Of a stretch of DNA of 64,000 nucleotides, positions 28,147-38,510 are shown in pieces. This DNA is from Bacteroidales bacterium (GTDB lineage: Bacteria > Bacteroidota > Bacteroidia > Bacteroidales > UBA7960). The notes under the pieces are model-generated. The model made no database searches. It saw only the letters and a list, made by a program, of their open reading frames with translations, and was not told where the DNA came from. The DNA is taken from NCBI GenBank assembly GCA_019429365.1, contig JAHYJD010000010.1:1-64000 (forward strand). Direction: 5' to 3'. Position numbers and translations under genes: made by a program. Positions within the stretch are counted from its first letter, which is position 1; each line of letters opens with the position of its first letter.

Positions 28147-29091
28147 TTAGCCCAAGTGGTTAATAATAACTTTCAAACTTTTTGGTATGATATTGAACTG
28201 GAAAGGTGAGGTTCCCAGCGATTCCCCATCGACTTCGAGTGGTATGGGTATGTCGGATTCAATTCGGATGGATTTTCCAGTGAGCATTTCTACCTGCTTA
28301 ACCTTGCGAATACTTCCATCATAAAGCCTTCTGACATTATAAATGATCGACAGTTTGGTCATGTGCTTAATGATGGTCAGGTCGAGCAGGCCATCGTTGG
28401 GCAGGGCATCGGGGGCCTGAATCATTCCGCCACCATTGTACTGACCAATGCCTACACTCATGCTGAATACCTTTGCCTTGATTTCGCGTCCATCCACATT
28501 TATTCGGACGTTGGTTGAATCGTATGAGAACAGTGAACTTCCCAGGTTTACAAGATAGAGAAAAGGATTGCTCGATCCTTTTTCCTTGTCGGCATTGGTT
28601 TTTTTTGCCACCAGGCCATCGAATCCAAAGCCAGCCATATTGGCAAAATAGCGTGTTTGTGTTCCTCCATTGGCGGTGTATTCTACAATACCCACATCCT
28701 GTTCAAGGGTAGTTCCCTTTTTAATAACCTCAACGGCTTTTTTGTAATCAAGGGGCACATTGTAGGTCCTTACCCAGTCGTTGCCTGTGCCAATTGAGAT
28801 CATTCCAAGAGTAATATTGATGGGCAGAACGATTTTCTGGGCAAAAATTCCGTTAACTACCTCGTTCATGGTGCCATCACCCCCAACAACAATAATTTTT
28901 CTGTAGCCCTTTCCAATGTATTCGGGCACCAGCTCAATGGCATGAAGTTTTCTTTCGGTAAAAACACAGTGGTAATCAAAACCGAATTCTTTAAGCAGCT
29001 GGCAGATCTTTTTCCAGTCTTTTTTCCCTTTTTGGGTACCGGCATTGGGGTTTACCAGCACCAGCCATTCTTTTGTTTGGGTGTCGCTCAT
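28147..29091 (-). CDS. Diacylglycerol/sphingosine kinase family lipid kinase
   Basis: VNPNAGTQKGKKDW, IIVVGGDGTMNEVVNGI, ISIGTGNDWVRTY. Confidence 0.93.
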   Translation of the reverse strand: MSDTQTKEWLVLVNPNAGTQKGKKDWKKICQLLKEFGFDYHCVFTERKLHAIELVPEYIGKGYRKIIVVGGDGTMNEVVNGIFAQKIVLPINITLGMISIGTGNDWVRTYNVPLDYKKAVEVIKKGTTLEQDVGIVEYTANGGTQTRYFANMAGFGFDGLVAKKTNADKEKGSSNPFLYLVNLGSSLFSYDSTNVRINVDGREIKAKVFSMSVGIGQYNGGGMIQAPDALPNDGLLDLTIIKHMTKLSIIYNVRRLYDGSIRKVKQVEMLTGKSIRIESDIPIPLEVDGESLGTSPFQFNIIPKSLKVIINHLG

Positions 29092-29209
29092 AAAAAGGGT
29101 TTTAAGTGAATTCCGTCAGGCAAGCCCCTTCGGTTTTTGCAGAATGCAAAAATAAGAAAAATAGGTCAACCTCAGCCAGTTAAAAAAACGCTTGTTTAAA
29201 TGAGTTACC

Positions 29210-30202
29210 TTAAGCGATAAGACCTTTTTCAACCAGTTTCAGCGCTATTTGAACGGCATTGGTTGCAGCGCCCTTGCGCAGGTTGTCAGAAACGATCCAC
29301 ATGTCGAGGCCAAAAGGCACTGTGGTGTCGCGGCGCAAACGGCCAACAAAAACTTCGTTGCGGTTGTGGGCATAGCGGGGCATGGGGTAAAGGTTGGCGG
29401 CAGGGTCGTCTTGCACCACCAGTCCGGGAGTAGACTCCAGTAAGCTGCGCACCCCGGCAAGGTCGAAATCATTTTCAAACTCAACGTTTACAGCTTCTGA
29501 GTGGCCACCCACCACGGGAATGCGCACTACAGTGGCAGTAACCTTTATTTCCGGGGCTTCAAGTATCTTTCGGGTTTCATTGAGCAGCTTCAGCTCTTCG
29601 CTGGTATAGCCGTTTTCGGCAAAATCGCCGCCATGCGGAAAACAGTTCAGGTCGATGGGGTGGGGGTAAGCCTTCTCGCCTTCGCGCCCGGCACGTTCAT
29701 CTTCCAGTTGTTTCACGGCTTTTACACCGGTGCCGGTAACCGACTGGTAGGTAGCCACCACCAGGCGCTTAATGCCATAACGACGATGCAAAGGCGCCAG
29801 GGCCATAACCATTTGAATGGTACTGCAGTTGGGGTTGGCAATAATGCGGGTGTTTTCTGAAAGGGTATGGGCATTGATTTCGGGAACCACCAGGGGCACC
29901 TGCTCATCCATACGCCAGGCCGAGGAGTTGTCGACCACAAAGGTGCCGTTAGCGGCAAATTTTTCAGCCCACTGTTTCGATACGCTGCCCCCGGCCGAGA
30001 AAATGGCCAGGGCAGGTTTGGCATTCACAGCATCCTGCAGGCTAACAATCTTGTGCGGCTTGCCCCGAAAAATCACTTCCTTGCCCACCGAACGCTCCGA
30101 GGCAGCAGGAATAAACTCCGTGCAGGGAAAGTTCAACTCTTCCAGCACTTTTATCATTACAGTGCCCACCAGGCCGGTGGCACCAACCAAAGCTATCTTC
30201 AT
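29210..30202 (-). CDS. asd: Aspartate-semialdehyde dehydrogenase
   Basis: VGATGLVGTVMIKVL, NPNCSTIQMVMAL active-site Cys, GGHSEAVNVEF. Confidence 0.96.
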   Translation of the reverse strand: MKIALVGATGLVGTVMIKVLEELNFPCTEFIPAASERSVGKEVIFRGKPHKIVSLQDAVNAKPALAIFSAGGSVSKQWAEKFAANGTFVVDNSSAWRMDEQVPLVVPEINAHTLSENTRIIANPNCSTIQMVMALAPLHRRYGIKRLVVATYQSVTGTGVKAVKQLEDERAGREGEKAYPHPIDLNCFPHGGDFAENGYTSEELKLLNETRKILEAPEIKVTATVVRIPVVGGHSEAVNVEFENDFDLAGVRSLLESTPGLVVQDDPAANLYPMPRYAHNRNEVFVGRLRRDTTVPFGLDMWIVSDNLRKGAATNAVQIALKLVEKGLIA

Positions 30203-30292
30203 GGTGTCAGGGTTTGAATGTGTAAATACGAGCAGTTAAAAACCGGTTCACGCAAAATTACTATATTTAACTCCCACAAAAAAGATAATATC

Positions 30293-32899
30293 ATGCACAA
30301 GTATTACAGTCTGCTGGTTTTTCTGTTTTTTCCGTTTGTGGCTGCGGCCCAGTTTACCGACAATTTCTCGGATGGAAACTTCACTTCAAATCCACCATGG
30401 GGAGGCGATACCGATAAATTTGTTGTGGAATCGGGGGTGCTCAGGCTCAACGACAGCCAAGCAGGGCAATCTTACCTGGCCACCCAGAGCAGCCTTGCCC
30501 TCGAGGTACAGTGGGAGTTCTGGGTAAGGCTGGCATTTACACCTTCAACCAACAATCATCCGAAGATTTACCTGGTTAGCGATGCCCAAAACCTGAAAGA
30601 ACCGCTCAATGGCTACTTCATTCAAATTGGTCGTGACGGGGGAGAGAATAAGCGCCTCTATCTGTTCAGGCAGGATGGAGAAACAACGACCGAACTGCTG
30701 GCCGGCAGCCAGAACCTGGCCAGCACCACCAACAATATTATGCGCATTCGCGTAACGCGCGATGAAGAAGGCGTATGGGAACTTTGGGCCGACCCGGCCG
30801 GCGGACAAATGTTCATACCCCAGGGTAGCGTTACCGATCTTACCCACACCCAGACCGCGTGGTTTGGCATGGTATGCAACTATACCGTAACAAATGCCAA
30901 TCGTTTTTACTTCGACGACTTTGTGGTGAGCGAAATAGTTCCTGATCTGCAGCCGCCCATAGTGAACGTGCTCGAGGTGGTTTCGGCCAATCAGCTCAAT
31001 GTGCACTTCAGCAAGCTGGTAGAACCCGGCACTGCACAGGATCCTGACAATTATTATGTGAACCAGGGCATTGGAAACCCTCTTACGGCTACCATCAACT
31101 CTCAGCAACCCAACGTGGTAAAACTTTTTTTTGTAAATAGCTTCGAAGAAAACCTTTATTATGAGTTGCAGGCCGACAATGTGGAAGACTTTTCGGGCAA
31201 CGTCATGGAGCATTATTCAGGAAGTTTTGTGCTGTATGTTGCCCAGCGCAACGACCTGGTTTTTAATGAGCTAATGGCCGACCCCACGCCCGAAGTGGGC
31301 CTTCCGGCTTTCGAATACATAGAACTGTATAATACGTCTGAATTTCCTGTGAATATCGATGGCTGGGTATTGCAGCATGGCAGCACCCAAAGGGTATTGC
31401 CTTTCGGACTTGTTGAACCAGGAGGATTCGTTTTGCTGGTGGCCGAAGCTGCCGTTGCGGCTTTCCAACCCTTTGGCAATGTGGTAGGAGTGCCTGGCCT
31501 GTCGGCCACTGCCCTGACCAATGCCGGCACCAGCTTGTTGCTTTTCGACCGCGAAGAAAGGCTGGTATCCTTTGTAAATTATTCCGACAGCTGGTATGGC
31601 AATCCGGCTAAAGCCGGCGGCGGCTGGTCGCTCGAAAAAATTGATCCCATGAACTTTTGCCAGGGTGCCGGAAACTGGATTGCTTCTGAAAGTCCGCTTG
31701 GAGGAACACCCGGCGCTCCCAATTCTGTGCTTGGAAGCAACCCCGACCACACGCCACCTGACCTTCTGAGGATTGGATATGTTGACGAAACTGTTGTTAA
31801 GCTTTTTTTCAGCGAAACCATGGACGAAGAGGGCCTGATGGGTCTGGTACAGACGGCAGATTTTGGCTTGGGCAGTATTCATTCGGTTCAGCCCCTGCTG
31901 CCCGACTTTTCTGCGGCGCTGCTAACCTTGGCCAACCCCCTGGATGCCGGTCTCATTTATGAGGTTACGCTGCCGGCCCAGGTTACTGACTGTGCCGGAA
32001 ATCAACTTGGCCGGCGCACCGCCAGGGTAGCTGTGCCCCGGGCAGCCGAAACCTTCGATGTGGTTATCAACGAGGTGCTGTTTAATCCGCCCGATGGCGG
32101 TAGCCGTTACATAGAACTGTTTAACCGCTCAGAAAAAGTTATTGAACTTAGGGATTATTCCATTTCTTCGAAGGACACAATACAGGGTTTTCTCACTACT
32201 ATTAGGGAGATCATCAGCGAAAGCTATTTGCTGTTTCCCGGCGATTTTGTGGTGCTTACAACCAACCCGGCTGCAGTGCTCAATACGTTTATGACCACCC
32301 GACCGCATGCTTTTATTGGTGTGGCAGCCATGCCGTCGATGACCAACACCAGCGGGGTGCTTGCCCTGGCAAGCAAGAGCCTGACCGAAATCGATCTTTT
32401 TGCCTATCATGAAGATATGCACTTTGCACTGCTAACGAACAAAAAAGGAGTGGCGCTTGAAAGGATCAACCCAAACCGGCCAGCACAAGACCGCTCCAAC
32501 TGGCATTCGGCGGCGCAGAGCGCTGGCTTCGGCACGCCCGCCTATCAGAACTCGCAATACAGCGCAGAGCTCAGCAGCCACGATGGTGAAATTGAAGTGT
32601 ATCCCGAAGTCTTTTCTCCCGACAGCGACGGGCACGACGACCTGCTCACCATAAGCTACCGTTTCGACCAACCAGGCTTTGTAGCATCCGTAAGGATTTT
32701 CGACAGCCGCGGCAGGCTGATCCGCAACCTGGCAAGGGCAGAGCTGCTGGCGGTAAACGGGGCTTTTACCTGGGATGGCACCACCGACGATTACCAGAAA
32801 GCCCCGATCGGCATTTATATCATTCATGTTGAAGTGACCGACCTTGCCGGAAATGTAAATCACTACCGGAAAACAGCTGTACTGGGGGGAAGGTTGTAG
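30293..32899 (+). CDS. Secreted lamin-tail-domain protein with FlgD-like C-terminal domain
   Basis: Signal peptide MHKYYSLLVFLFFPFVAAAQ; LTD-like VFNELMADPTPEVGLPAFEYIELYN and VINEVLFNPPDGGSRYIELFN; C-term VYPEVFSPDSDGHDDLLTISYRF. Confidence 0.8.
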   Translation: MHKYYSLLVFLFFPFVAAAQFTDNFSDGNFTSNPPWGGDTDKFVVESGVLRLNDSQAGQSYLATQSSLALEVQWEFWVRLAFTPSTNNHPKIYLVSDAQNLKEPLNGYFIQIGRDGGENKRLYLFRQDGETTTELLAGSQNLASTTNNIMRIRVTRDEEGVWELWADPAGGQMFIPQGSVTDLTHTQTAWFGMVCNYTVTNANRFYFDDFVVSEIVPDLQPPIVNVLEVVSANQLNVHFSKLVEPGTAQDPDNYYVNQGIGNPLTATINSQQPNVVKLFFVNSFEENLYYELQADNVEDFSGNVMEHYSGSFVLYVAQRNDLVFNELMADPTPEVGLPAFEYIELYNTSEFPVNIDGWVLQHGSTQRVLPFGLVEPGGFVLLVAEAAVAAFQPFGNVVGVPGLSATALTNAGTSLLLFDREERLVSFVNYSDSWYGNPAKAGGGWSLEKIDPMNFCQGAGNWIASESPLGGTPGAPNSVLGSNPDHTPPDLLRIGYVDETVVKLFFSETMDEEGLMGLVQTADFGLGSIHSVQPLLPDFSAALLTLANPLDAGLIYEVTLPAQVTDCAGNQLGRRTARVAVPRAAETFDVVINEVLFNPPDGGSRYIELFNRSEKVIELRDYSISSKDTIQGFLTTIREIISESYLLFPGDFVVLTTNPAAVLNTFMTTRPHAFIGVAAMPSMTNTSGVLALASKSLTEIDLFAYHEDMHFALLTNKKGVALERINPNRPAQDRSNWHSAAQSAGFGTPAYQNSQYSAELSSHDGEIEVYPEVFSPDSDGHDDLLTISYRFDQPGFVASVRIFDSRGRLIRNLARAELLAVNGAFTWDGTTDDYQKAPIGIYIIHVEVTDLAGNVNHYRKTAVLGGRL

Positions 32900-32902
32900 C
32901 GG

Positions 32903-33598
32903 CTAAGCTGTAATGGCTATGGTTGCCAGCCAAACCCTGGCATCTTCTATCTGAAGCAGCCGCTGCGAACAGGCTTCAAGAGTCGATCCGGTGGTAACCA
33001 CATCGTCAACCAGCAGGATGTTCTTGTTTTTGAAAACCAATGGATCGGGAATGTGAAATACCGATTCCACGTTTTCCCAACGGCGAAACCTGGTTTTACG
33101 GGTCTGGGTGGAGGTGGGGATGATGCGCAGCAATCCGTCGGTTACCAATGGAATGTTAAGGCTTTCGGCCAGCCCGCCGGCAAAGATCTCACTTTGGTTA
33201 AAGCCCCTTTTTCGAAGCTTGGCAGGATGCAAAGGCACCGGGATTACCATATGCAGGCCCTGATAATATGGCGACTCCTTAAGGTCGTTGCCGTGAAGTA
33301 CTCCCAGGTAGTGGCCGATTTCGCGAAAGCCCTTGTATTTAAAACGGTGGATAAGATGCTGCACCTTGCCGCCTTTCTGAAAGTAAAACAAGGGAGCCCC
33401 AGTTTCAATGGGCACCCTGCCCCAGAAAATTTCGGTAAACTTGTTTTCCTTTTCACGGGTCAGGCGTGCAAATGGCAGGTGAAACTGACAAAAAGTGCAA
33501 ATGCAATGCTCGCCCGAAATCAGTGTTTCGCCGCAGCCATGGCAGGTGCGCGGAAAAAACAAAGCGAAAAAATCGTACAGGTAGCTGACCGCTTTCAT
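32903..33598 (-). CDS. ComF-family phosphoribosyltransferase
   Basis: CHGCGETL...CTFC N-terminal Cys pairs; NILLVDDVVTTGSTLEAC PRPP-binding motif. Confidence 0.93.
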   Translation of the reverse strand: MKAVSYLYDFFALFFPRTCHGCGETLISGEHCICTFCQFHLPFARLTREKENKFTEIFWGRVPIETGAPLFYFQKGGKVQHLIHRFKYKGFREIGHYLGVLHGNDLKESPYYQGLHMVIPVPLHPAKLRKRGFNQSEIFAGGLAESLNIPLVTDGLLRIIPTSTQTRKTRFRRWENVESVFHIPDPLVFKNKNILLVDDVVTTGSTLEACSQRLLQIEDARVWLATIAITA

Positions 33599-33880
33599 GA
33601 CAATTCCTGTTTTGTTCCTTAAAAATAATTAAATTTGCAAAAACTTCAAACTCAGCAACCAACAAAGAGATTACCGCCTTTTTGCCCAGTGGTCATTTTG
33701 GTTCAATTAAAAATGTTTTTTTTTCAACGAAACCAAAAAACCCAAAAAACAATAAGCGGATTTGCTGAAAAAGTGACGTTTTTACCTGCAATGTTGCAAG
33801 GTTTTGAGCGTTAAACCATCGGAAAACAAAGAATATTTCATACCAACCAAAAGAAACAACCAAACTTAAAAACTATAAAA

Positions 33881-34783
33881 ATGGAAAACAAAAGCCAGTC
33901 AGGGTTTGATAAAAGGAACGACCGGATTTACAAAGGAACTATTATTGTCCTTTTGTTGATTATTGGAGTGCTTGCCGTAATGCTTTTCACCAGCAGGCAA
34001 TCATTTAAGGTCGAAAGGGAAACGGCCACCTTGCTGAATACCGAGCTTCAGGAGGAGCTCGACTCTTTGCTGGCCGAATACAACATGGTTAAGTTGGAAT
34101 ACGACAGTGTGCTGGTTGACCGGGACAGCATTATTATGGCCAATGCCGATGAGATTCAGCGCCTCATTGCTTCTCAGGCCGATTATTACCGTATTCGTCG
34201 CCAGCTCAATTTGCTTCAGGAAATTACCCAGAACTATGTGCGCGATATCGATAGCCTTGTAACATTAAACCAAGTGCTTAAGGATGAAAACGTTGCCTTC
34301 CGCCAGGAGATTCAGCGGGCTACCATCCGCACCACTGAGCTGGAGGCCGACCGTGAAGAGCTGGCTTCCAAAGTTGAAGTAGGGGCTGCCCTGCGTGCTT
34401 ACCAGTTTAGTGCCGAAGCCATACGCATTCGCAGCCGGGGCCGCGAAGAAGCCACAGACCGCGCCAGCCGTGCCGAACAGATAAAAGTTTGCTTCAGCAT
34501 TGCCGAAAATCCCATTGCCCGCTCAGGAAATATCAATGTGTATATGCGAATTTCAGGTCCTGATGGATCCATTCTGCGCATTAGCGATGACGATGCTTAC
34601 TCCTTCACCCACGGCGATGAGGTCTTTCAGTTCTCGGCTTCTACTGTGGTCGATTACGACAACCGCGAAACCGATTTATGCCTTTATTGGCAGCGCACAA
34701 ACGAGTTCGAGCCCGGCATGTATGTAATTACGCTTTATACTGACGAGTTCCGTCTGGGCGAAACAGCCCTTACACTGAGGTAA
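33881..34783 (+). CDS. Single-pass membrane coiled-coil protein (paralog A)
   Basis: One N-term TM, heptad-rich middle, C-term RSRGREEATDRASRAEQIKVCFSIAENP shared with next gene. Confidence 0.75.
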   Translation: MENKSQSGFDKRNDRIYKGTIIVLLLIIGVLAVMLFTSRQSFKVERETATLLNTELQEELDSLLAEYNMVKLEYDSVLVDRDSIIMANADEIQRLIASQADYYRIRRQLNLLQEITQNYVRDIDSLVTLNQVLKDENVAFRQEIQRATIRTTELEADREELASKVEVGAALRAYQFSAEAIRIRSRGREEATDRASRAEQIKVCFSIAENPIARSGNINVYMRISGPDGSILRISDDDAYSFTHGDEVFQFSASTVVDYDNRETDLCLYWQRTNEFEPGMYVITLYTDEFRLGETALTLR

Positions 34784-34838
34784 ATCGTTATTGATTGTTA
34801 GCATTTTCAAGCTTTTTGTTAGCATTTTTTCGCTTGTT

Positions 34839-34872
34839 TTTGTAGTTTGGTTTCCTCAAATCCTTACTTTTG
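34839..34872 (+). promoter_or_regulatory. Putative Bacteroidetes promoter (TTTG-N22-TACTTTTG)
   Basis: -33 TTTG at 34839-34842 and -7 TACTTTTG at 34865-34872. Confidence 0.55.
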
Positions 34873-34893
34873 GAAAACCAAAACAAAGTCATT

Positions 34894-35844
34894 ATGGGTA
34901 AACAGCGACTTTCTGATGCTTCCCAGCGAAAAGGGTTTTCCCAAACCGCACGATCTGCCAACATAGCGCCAATAATTTTTCTCTCTGTAATCGCAGTGGT
35001 TCTGGCCATTGCAGTCGCTCTTGTGTTGCGCGAGGTTTTTCAGGCACGTGAACTTGCCCTGTCTACTGCCATTGAGCGCAACGAATGCCAGGAGCGGGCC
35101 GATCAACTGCTAAAACAGCTCAACGAGCTGGAAAGCGCTTATGAGAGCCTCAGCCGCGAAAATTCCGATTTGCAGAGCCTGTCTAATCAGCAACAAATCG
35201 AAATTAACCGCATGAGGGCACAAATCCGATCGGTGGCTGGTTCTCAGCGCATTGACGAGGTTCGGGCCCGCATTGAACAACTCGAAGAGGAACTTGCTGA
35301 GTATCAAAGCCAGGCTAAGGCACTTCTGGAAGAGAAAAATCAGCTTACCAGCGAAAATGAGCGGGTTAAGAACACCCTGGCCTTTACCGAAGAACAGGTG
35401 GTGGAGTTGGAGGTGAAAAACCAGGGCCTTACCACTCAAATACAGGAAGCCAGTGTGCTGAATATTATGAATATTGAAGTGATCACTACCCGCTCGGCTC
35501 GCAGGGGCGAACGCGAAACAGAGCGCGCCCGCCGCGTGGAAAGGATACAGGTGTGCTTCACCATTCTTGAAAATATTCTGGCAAATCCGGGAAATCGTAA
35601 CTTTTACCTCAGAATTACCGGACCAAATGGCCAACTGCTCAACGGTGGCCTGAACCAGACTTTCGAACTGCTCGGAAACCAGGTGTCGTACACCGCCACC
35701 CGTGCTTTCGAATATAATAAACAGCAGCAGGTGGCATGCATTACATACAATCCGCCCGACGATTTGCTCGACAAAGGCATTTACCGCGTGGCCATTTACG
35801 CCGAAGGCCGCGAAGTAGGCACCCAACTATTTGAACTGAATTAA
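34894..35844 (+). CDS. Single-pass membrane coiled-coil protein (paralog B)
   Basis: C-term RSARRGERETERARRVERIQVCFTILENI parallels preceding gene; ATG at 34894 preferred over TTG at 34870. Confidence 0.75.
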   Translation: MGKQRLSDASQRKGFSQTARSANIAPIIFLSVIAVVLAIAVALVLREVFQARELALSTAIERNECQERADQLLKQLNELESAYESLSRENSDLQSLSNQQQIEINRMRAQIRSVAGSQRIDEVRARIEQLEEELAEYQSQAKALLEEKNQLTSENERVKNTLAFTEEQVVELEVKNQGLTTQIQEASVLNIMNIEVITTRSARRGERETERARRVERIQVCFTILENILANPGNRNFYLRITGPNGQLLNGGLNQTFELLGNQVSYTATRAFEYNKQQQVACITYNPPDDLLDKGIYRVAIYAEGREVGTQLFELN

Positions 35845-35865
35845 AAGAAATTGTACTTTACAGAG

Positions 35866-35890
35866 AACCGGCTCAGGCCGGTTTTTTGTT
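35866..35890 (+). terminator. Intrinsic terminator
   Basis: AACCGGC-tca-GGCCGGTT followed by TTTT. Confidence 0.8.
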
Positions 35891-35932
35891 TTTCGGACCC
35901 TGCCCGCAAATCATTTCTTTTATCAAAATGAT

Positions 35933-35940
35933 TACTTTTG
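35933..35940 (+). promoter_or_regulatory. -7 box TACTTTTG upstream of pheT
   Basis: TAnnTTTG match 90 nt before start. Confidence 0.4.
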
Positions 35941-36029
35941 CAATTGGCCCAAATGTTTGCTGCTTCTTTTCCCTTTCGGGGAAAAACATGGCACTCCTGA
36001 ACTAAGAATTAAAAAAGAATTTATTACGG

Positions 36030-38495
36030 ATGAAGATTTCCTATAACTGGCTGAAAGCCTATGCCGATTTTACCGAGAGCCCCGAAGAGCTGGGCGTGAT
36101 TTTAACCGATTGCGGTCTGGAAGTAGAAAGCATAGAAACGTTCGAGACAATAAAAGGCGGCCTTAAAGGTGTTTTTGTGGGCGAGGTAAAAACCTGCCAC
36201 CAGCACCCCGATGCCGATCGCCTTTCGGTAACCACCGTCGATATTGGCACTGGCGAATTGCTCCCCATTGTGTGCGGCGCGCCCAACGTGGCGGCCGGGC
36301 AAAAGGTATTGGTGGCCACCGTTGGAACAACCCTCTACACACCCAAAGGCGAGCTGGAGCTGAAAAAGGTGAAAATTCGCGGTGAAGCATCAGAGGGGAT
36401 GATCTGTGCCGAAGATGAACTGGGGCTGGGCGACGACCACGAAGGTATCATAGTATTGCCTTCCGATGTGCCTGTTGGAATACCCGCCGCCGAATATCTG
36501 CAGGTGAAAACAGATTATATATTTGAGATAGGACTGACACCCAACCGCATTGATGCGGCCAGCCACATTGGCGTGGCCCGCGACGTGGTGGCCGTAATTA
36601 ACCACCGCAAAGGGGAAGGCACGCTTAAGCTAAAAAAACCTTCAACCGCAGCGTTTAAAGTCGACAACAACGACCTGCATATTCCTGTAATCATAAAAGA
36701 TACTGAAGCCTGTCCGCGGTACAGCGGCCTTACCATTTCTGGCCTTACGGTGAAGGAATCGCCGGCCTGGCTTAAGGAAAGACTGCTCTCCATTGGCCTT
36801 AAGCCTATTAACAACGTGGTGGATGTGACCAACTTTGTAATGCATGAAATGGGCCATCCGCTTCATGCATTCGATGCCGACAAAGTGGATGGAAAGAAAG
36901 TGGTTATTCGCAAGCCGGTCAAAGACACACTGTTTGTTACCCTTGATGAGGAAGAGCGCAAGCTTACCGGCGACGACCTAATGATATGCGGAGCTACTGA
37001 ACCTATGTGTATTGGCGGAATTTTCGGGGGCATCCATTCGGGGGTTACCGAAAAAACCACCAGCATTTTCCTCGAAAGCGCTTACTTTAATCCAGTATCT
37101 ATCCGAAAGTCTTCTAAAGCCCACGGCCTAAAAACGGATGCTTCTTTTCGCTTTGAGCGTGGCGCCGATCCTGAAATTACCGTCGAAGCCCTGAAACGTA
37201 CTGCCATCCTAATTAAGGAGGTAGCCGGAGGGCAAATCACTTCTGAAATTGTCGACGAGTATCCCGGCAAGGTAATGCCTGCCCTGGTTGATTTCAGCCT
37301 GGAGCGCGCAGCGGTTTTGATAGGTAAAACCATTCCACGGCAGGAAATTATTAATATACTGGAGAACCTCGACATAAAAGTGCTGAAAGAAAGTGGCGAT
37401 GTGCTGCAACTTTCCATTCCAACCTACCGCGTGGATGTAACCCGTGAGGCCGATGTGGTGGAAGAAATTTTACGTATTTACGGCTATAACAGCGTGGAGT
37501 TGCCCGAAAGGCTCTACTCTTCTTTGGTGCTCTCGCCCAAGCCCGACAAAGAAAAGCTGCAGAATATGGTTTCCGACATGCTTGCTGCCCGTGGCTTTAA
37601 CGAGATCATGAATAACTCGCTTACGCGAAGTGCCTATTTCGAGACAGAAGGCTTCGAACCGGTTCATTCTGTGCAAATCCTGAACCCACTTAGCCAGGAC
37701 CTGAATGTGATGCGGCAGAGCCTGCTGTTTGGCGGCCTGGAAACAGTGGCCTACAATCAGAACCGCAAGGTGGCCGATATGAAGCTGTATGAGTTTGGGA
37801 AGATATATGAAAAAGATCATGCCAAGGTTGGCTCGGCCAATGCCCTGGCTCCATTCCGTGAACGGATGCAGTTGAGCATTTTCCTTAGCGGGCTGCGACA
37901 ACCCGAAACCTGGGGTGTAAAAGAAGCCCAAGTCGATTTCTTTGATCTGAAAGCCGCCGTTCATGCAGTACTTAATAGAATGGGCGCTGCCAATGAAGCG
38001 CTGCAGGTGAGCGAGGAGAGCCTCAGTCCCGTGTTTGCATTTGGATTGGTTTATTCTGTAAACCATAGGGAAGTAGCTTCCCTGGGAAAAATCAATAAAA
38101 AACTGCTTAAGGACTTCGACATCAGGCAGGATGTTTACTATGCCTTTATTGAGTGGGAAACCTTGCTTGGGCATGCTTCCAAGCAGCAACTGCTCTATGC
38201 TGAGATCAGCAAATTCCCCGAAGTGCGCCGCGACCTGGCCTTGCTTGTGGATCGCTCAGTGAAGTTCTCGCAGATCGAAAAGCTTGCCTTCCATACCGAA
38301 CGCAAGCTGCTTAAAGCAGTGCGCCTGTTTGATGTGTATCAGGACGAACGCCTTGGCGAGAACAAAAAGTCATATGCCGTAAGCTTCACTCTGCTTGATG
38401 ATCGCAAAACACTTACCGACAAGGAGATCGACAAGATTATGCAGAAGTTGGCCTGGAATTTTGAAAAAGAACTGGGCGCGGAAATAAGGAAATAA
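36030..38495 (+). CDS. pheT: Phenylalanyl-tRNA synthetase beta subunit
   Basis: MKISYNWLKAYADF, tRNA-binding domain GEVKTCHQHPDADRLSVTTVD, B3/B4, B5 and C-terminal anticodon-binding domain. Confidence 0.96.
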   Translation: MKISYNWLKAYADFTESPEELGVILTDCGLEVESIETFETIKGGLKGVFVGEVKTCHQHPDADRLSVTTVDIGTGELLPIVCGAPNVAAGQKVLVATVGTTLYTPKGELELKKVKIRGEASEGMICAEDELGLGDDHEGIIVLPSDVPVGIPAAEYLQVKTDYIFEIGLTPNRIDAASHIGVARDVVAVINHRKGEGTLKLKKPSTAAFKVDNNDLHIPVIIKDTEACPRYSGLTISGLTVKESPAWLKERLLSIGLKPINNVVDVTNFVMHEMGHPLHAFDADKVDGKKVVIRKPVKDTLFVTLDEEERKLTGDDLMICGATEPMCIGGIFGGIHSGVTEKTTSIFLESAYFNPVSIRKSSKAHGLKTDASFRFERGADPEITVEALKRTAILIKEVAGGQITSEIVDEYPGKVMPALVDFSLERAAVLIGKTIPRQEIINILENLDIKVLKESGDVLQLSIPTYRVDVTREADVVEEILRIYGYNSVELPERLYSSLVLSPKPDKEKLQNMVSDMLAARGFNEIMNNSLTRSAYFETEGFEPVHSVQILNPLSQDLNVMRQSLLFGGLETVAYNQNRKVADMKLYEFGKIYEKDHAKVGSANALAPFRERMQLSIFLSGLRQPETWGVKEAQVDFFDLKAAVHAVLNRMGAANEALQVSEESLSPVFAFGLVYSVNHREVASLGKINKKLLKDFDIRQDVYYAFIEWETLLGHASKQQLLYAEISKFPEVRRDLALLVDRSVKFSQIEKLAFHTERKLLKAVRLFDVYQDERLGENKKSYAVSFTLLDDRKTLTDKEIDKIMQKLAWNFEKELGAEIRK

Positions 38496-38510
38496 TTGGA
38501 GTAGCCAAGC

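Noticed and set aside
37470-38189. 239-aa minus-strand ORF within pheT
   Set aside because: Antisense to a well-supported aminoacyl-tRNA synthetase gene.
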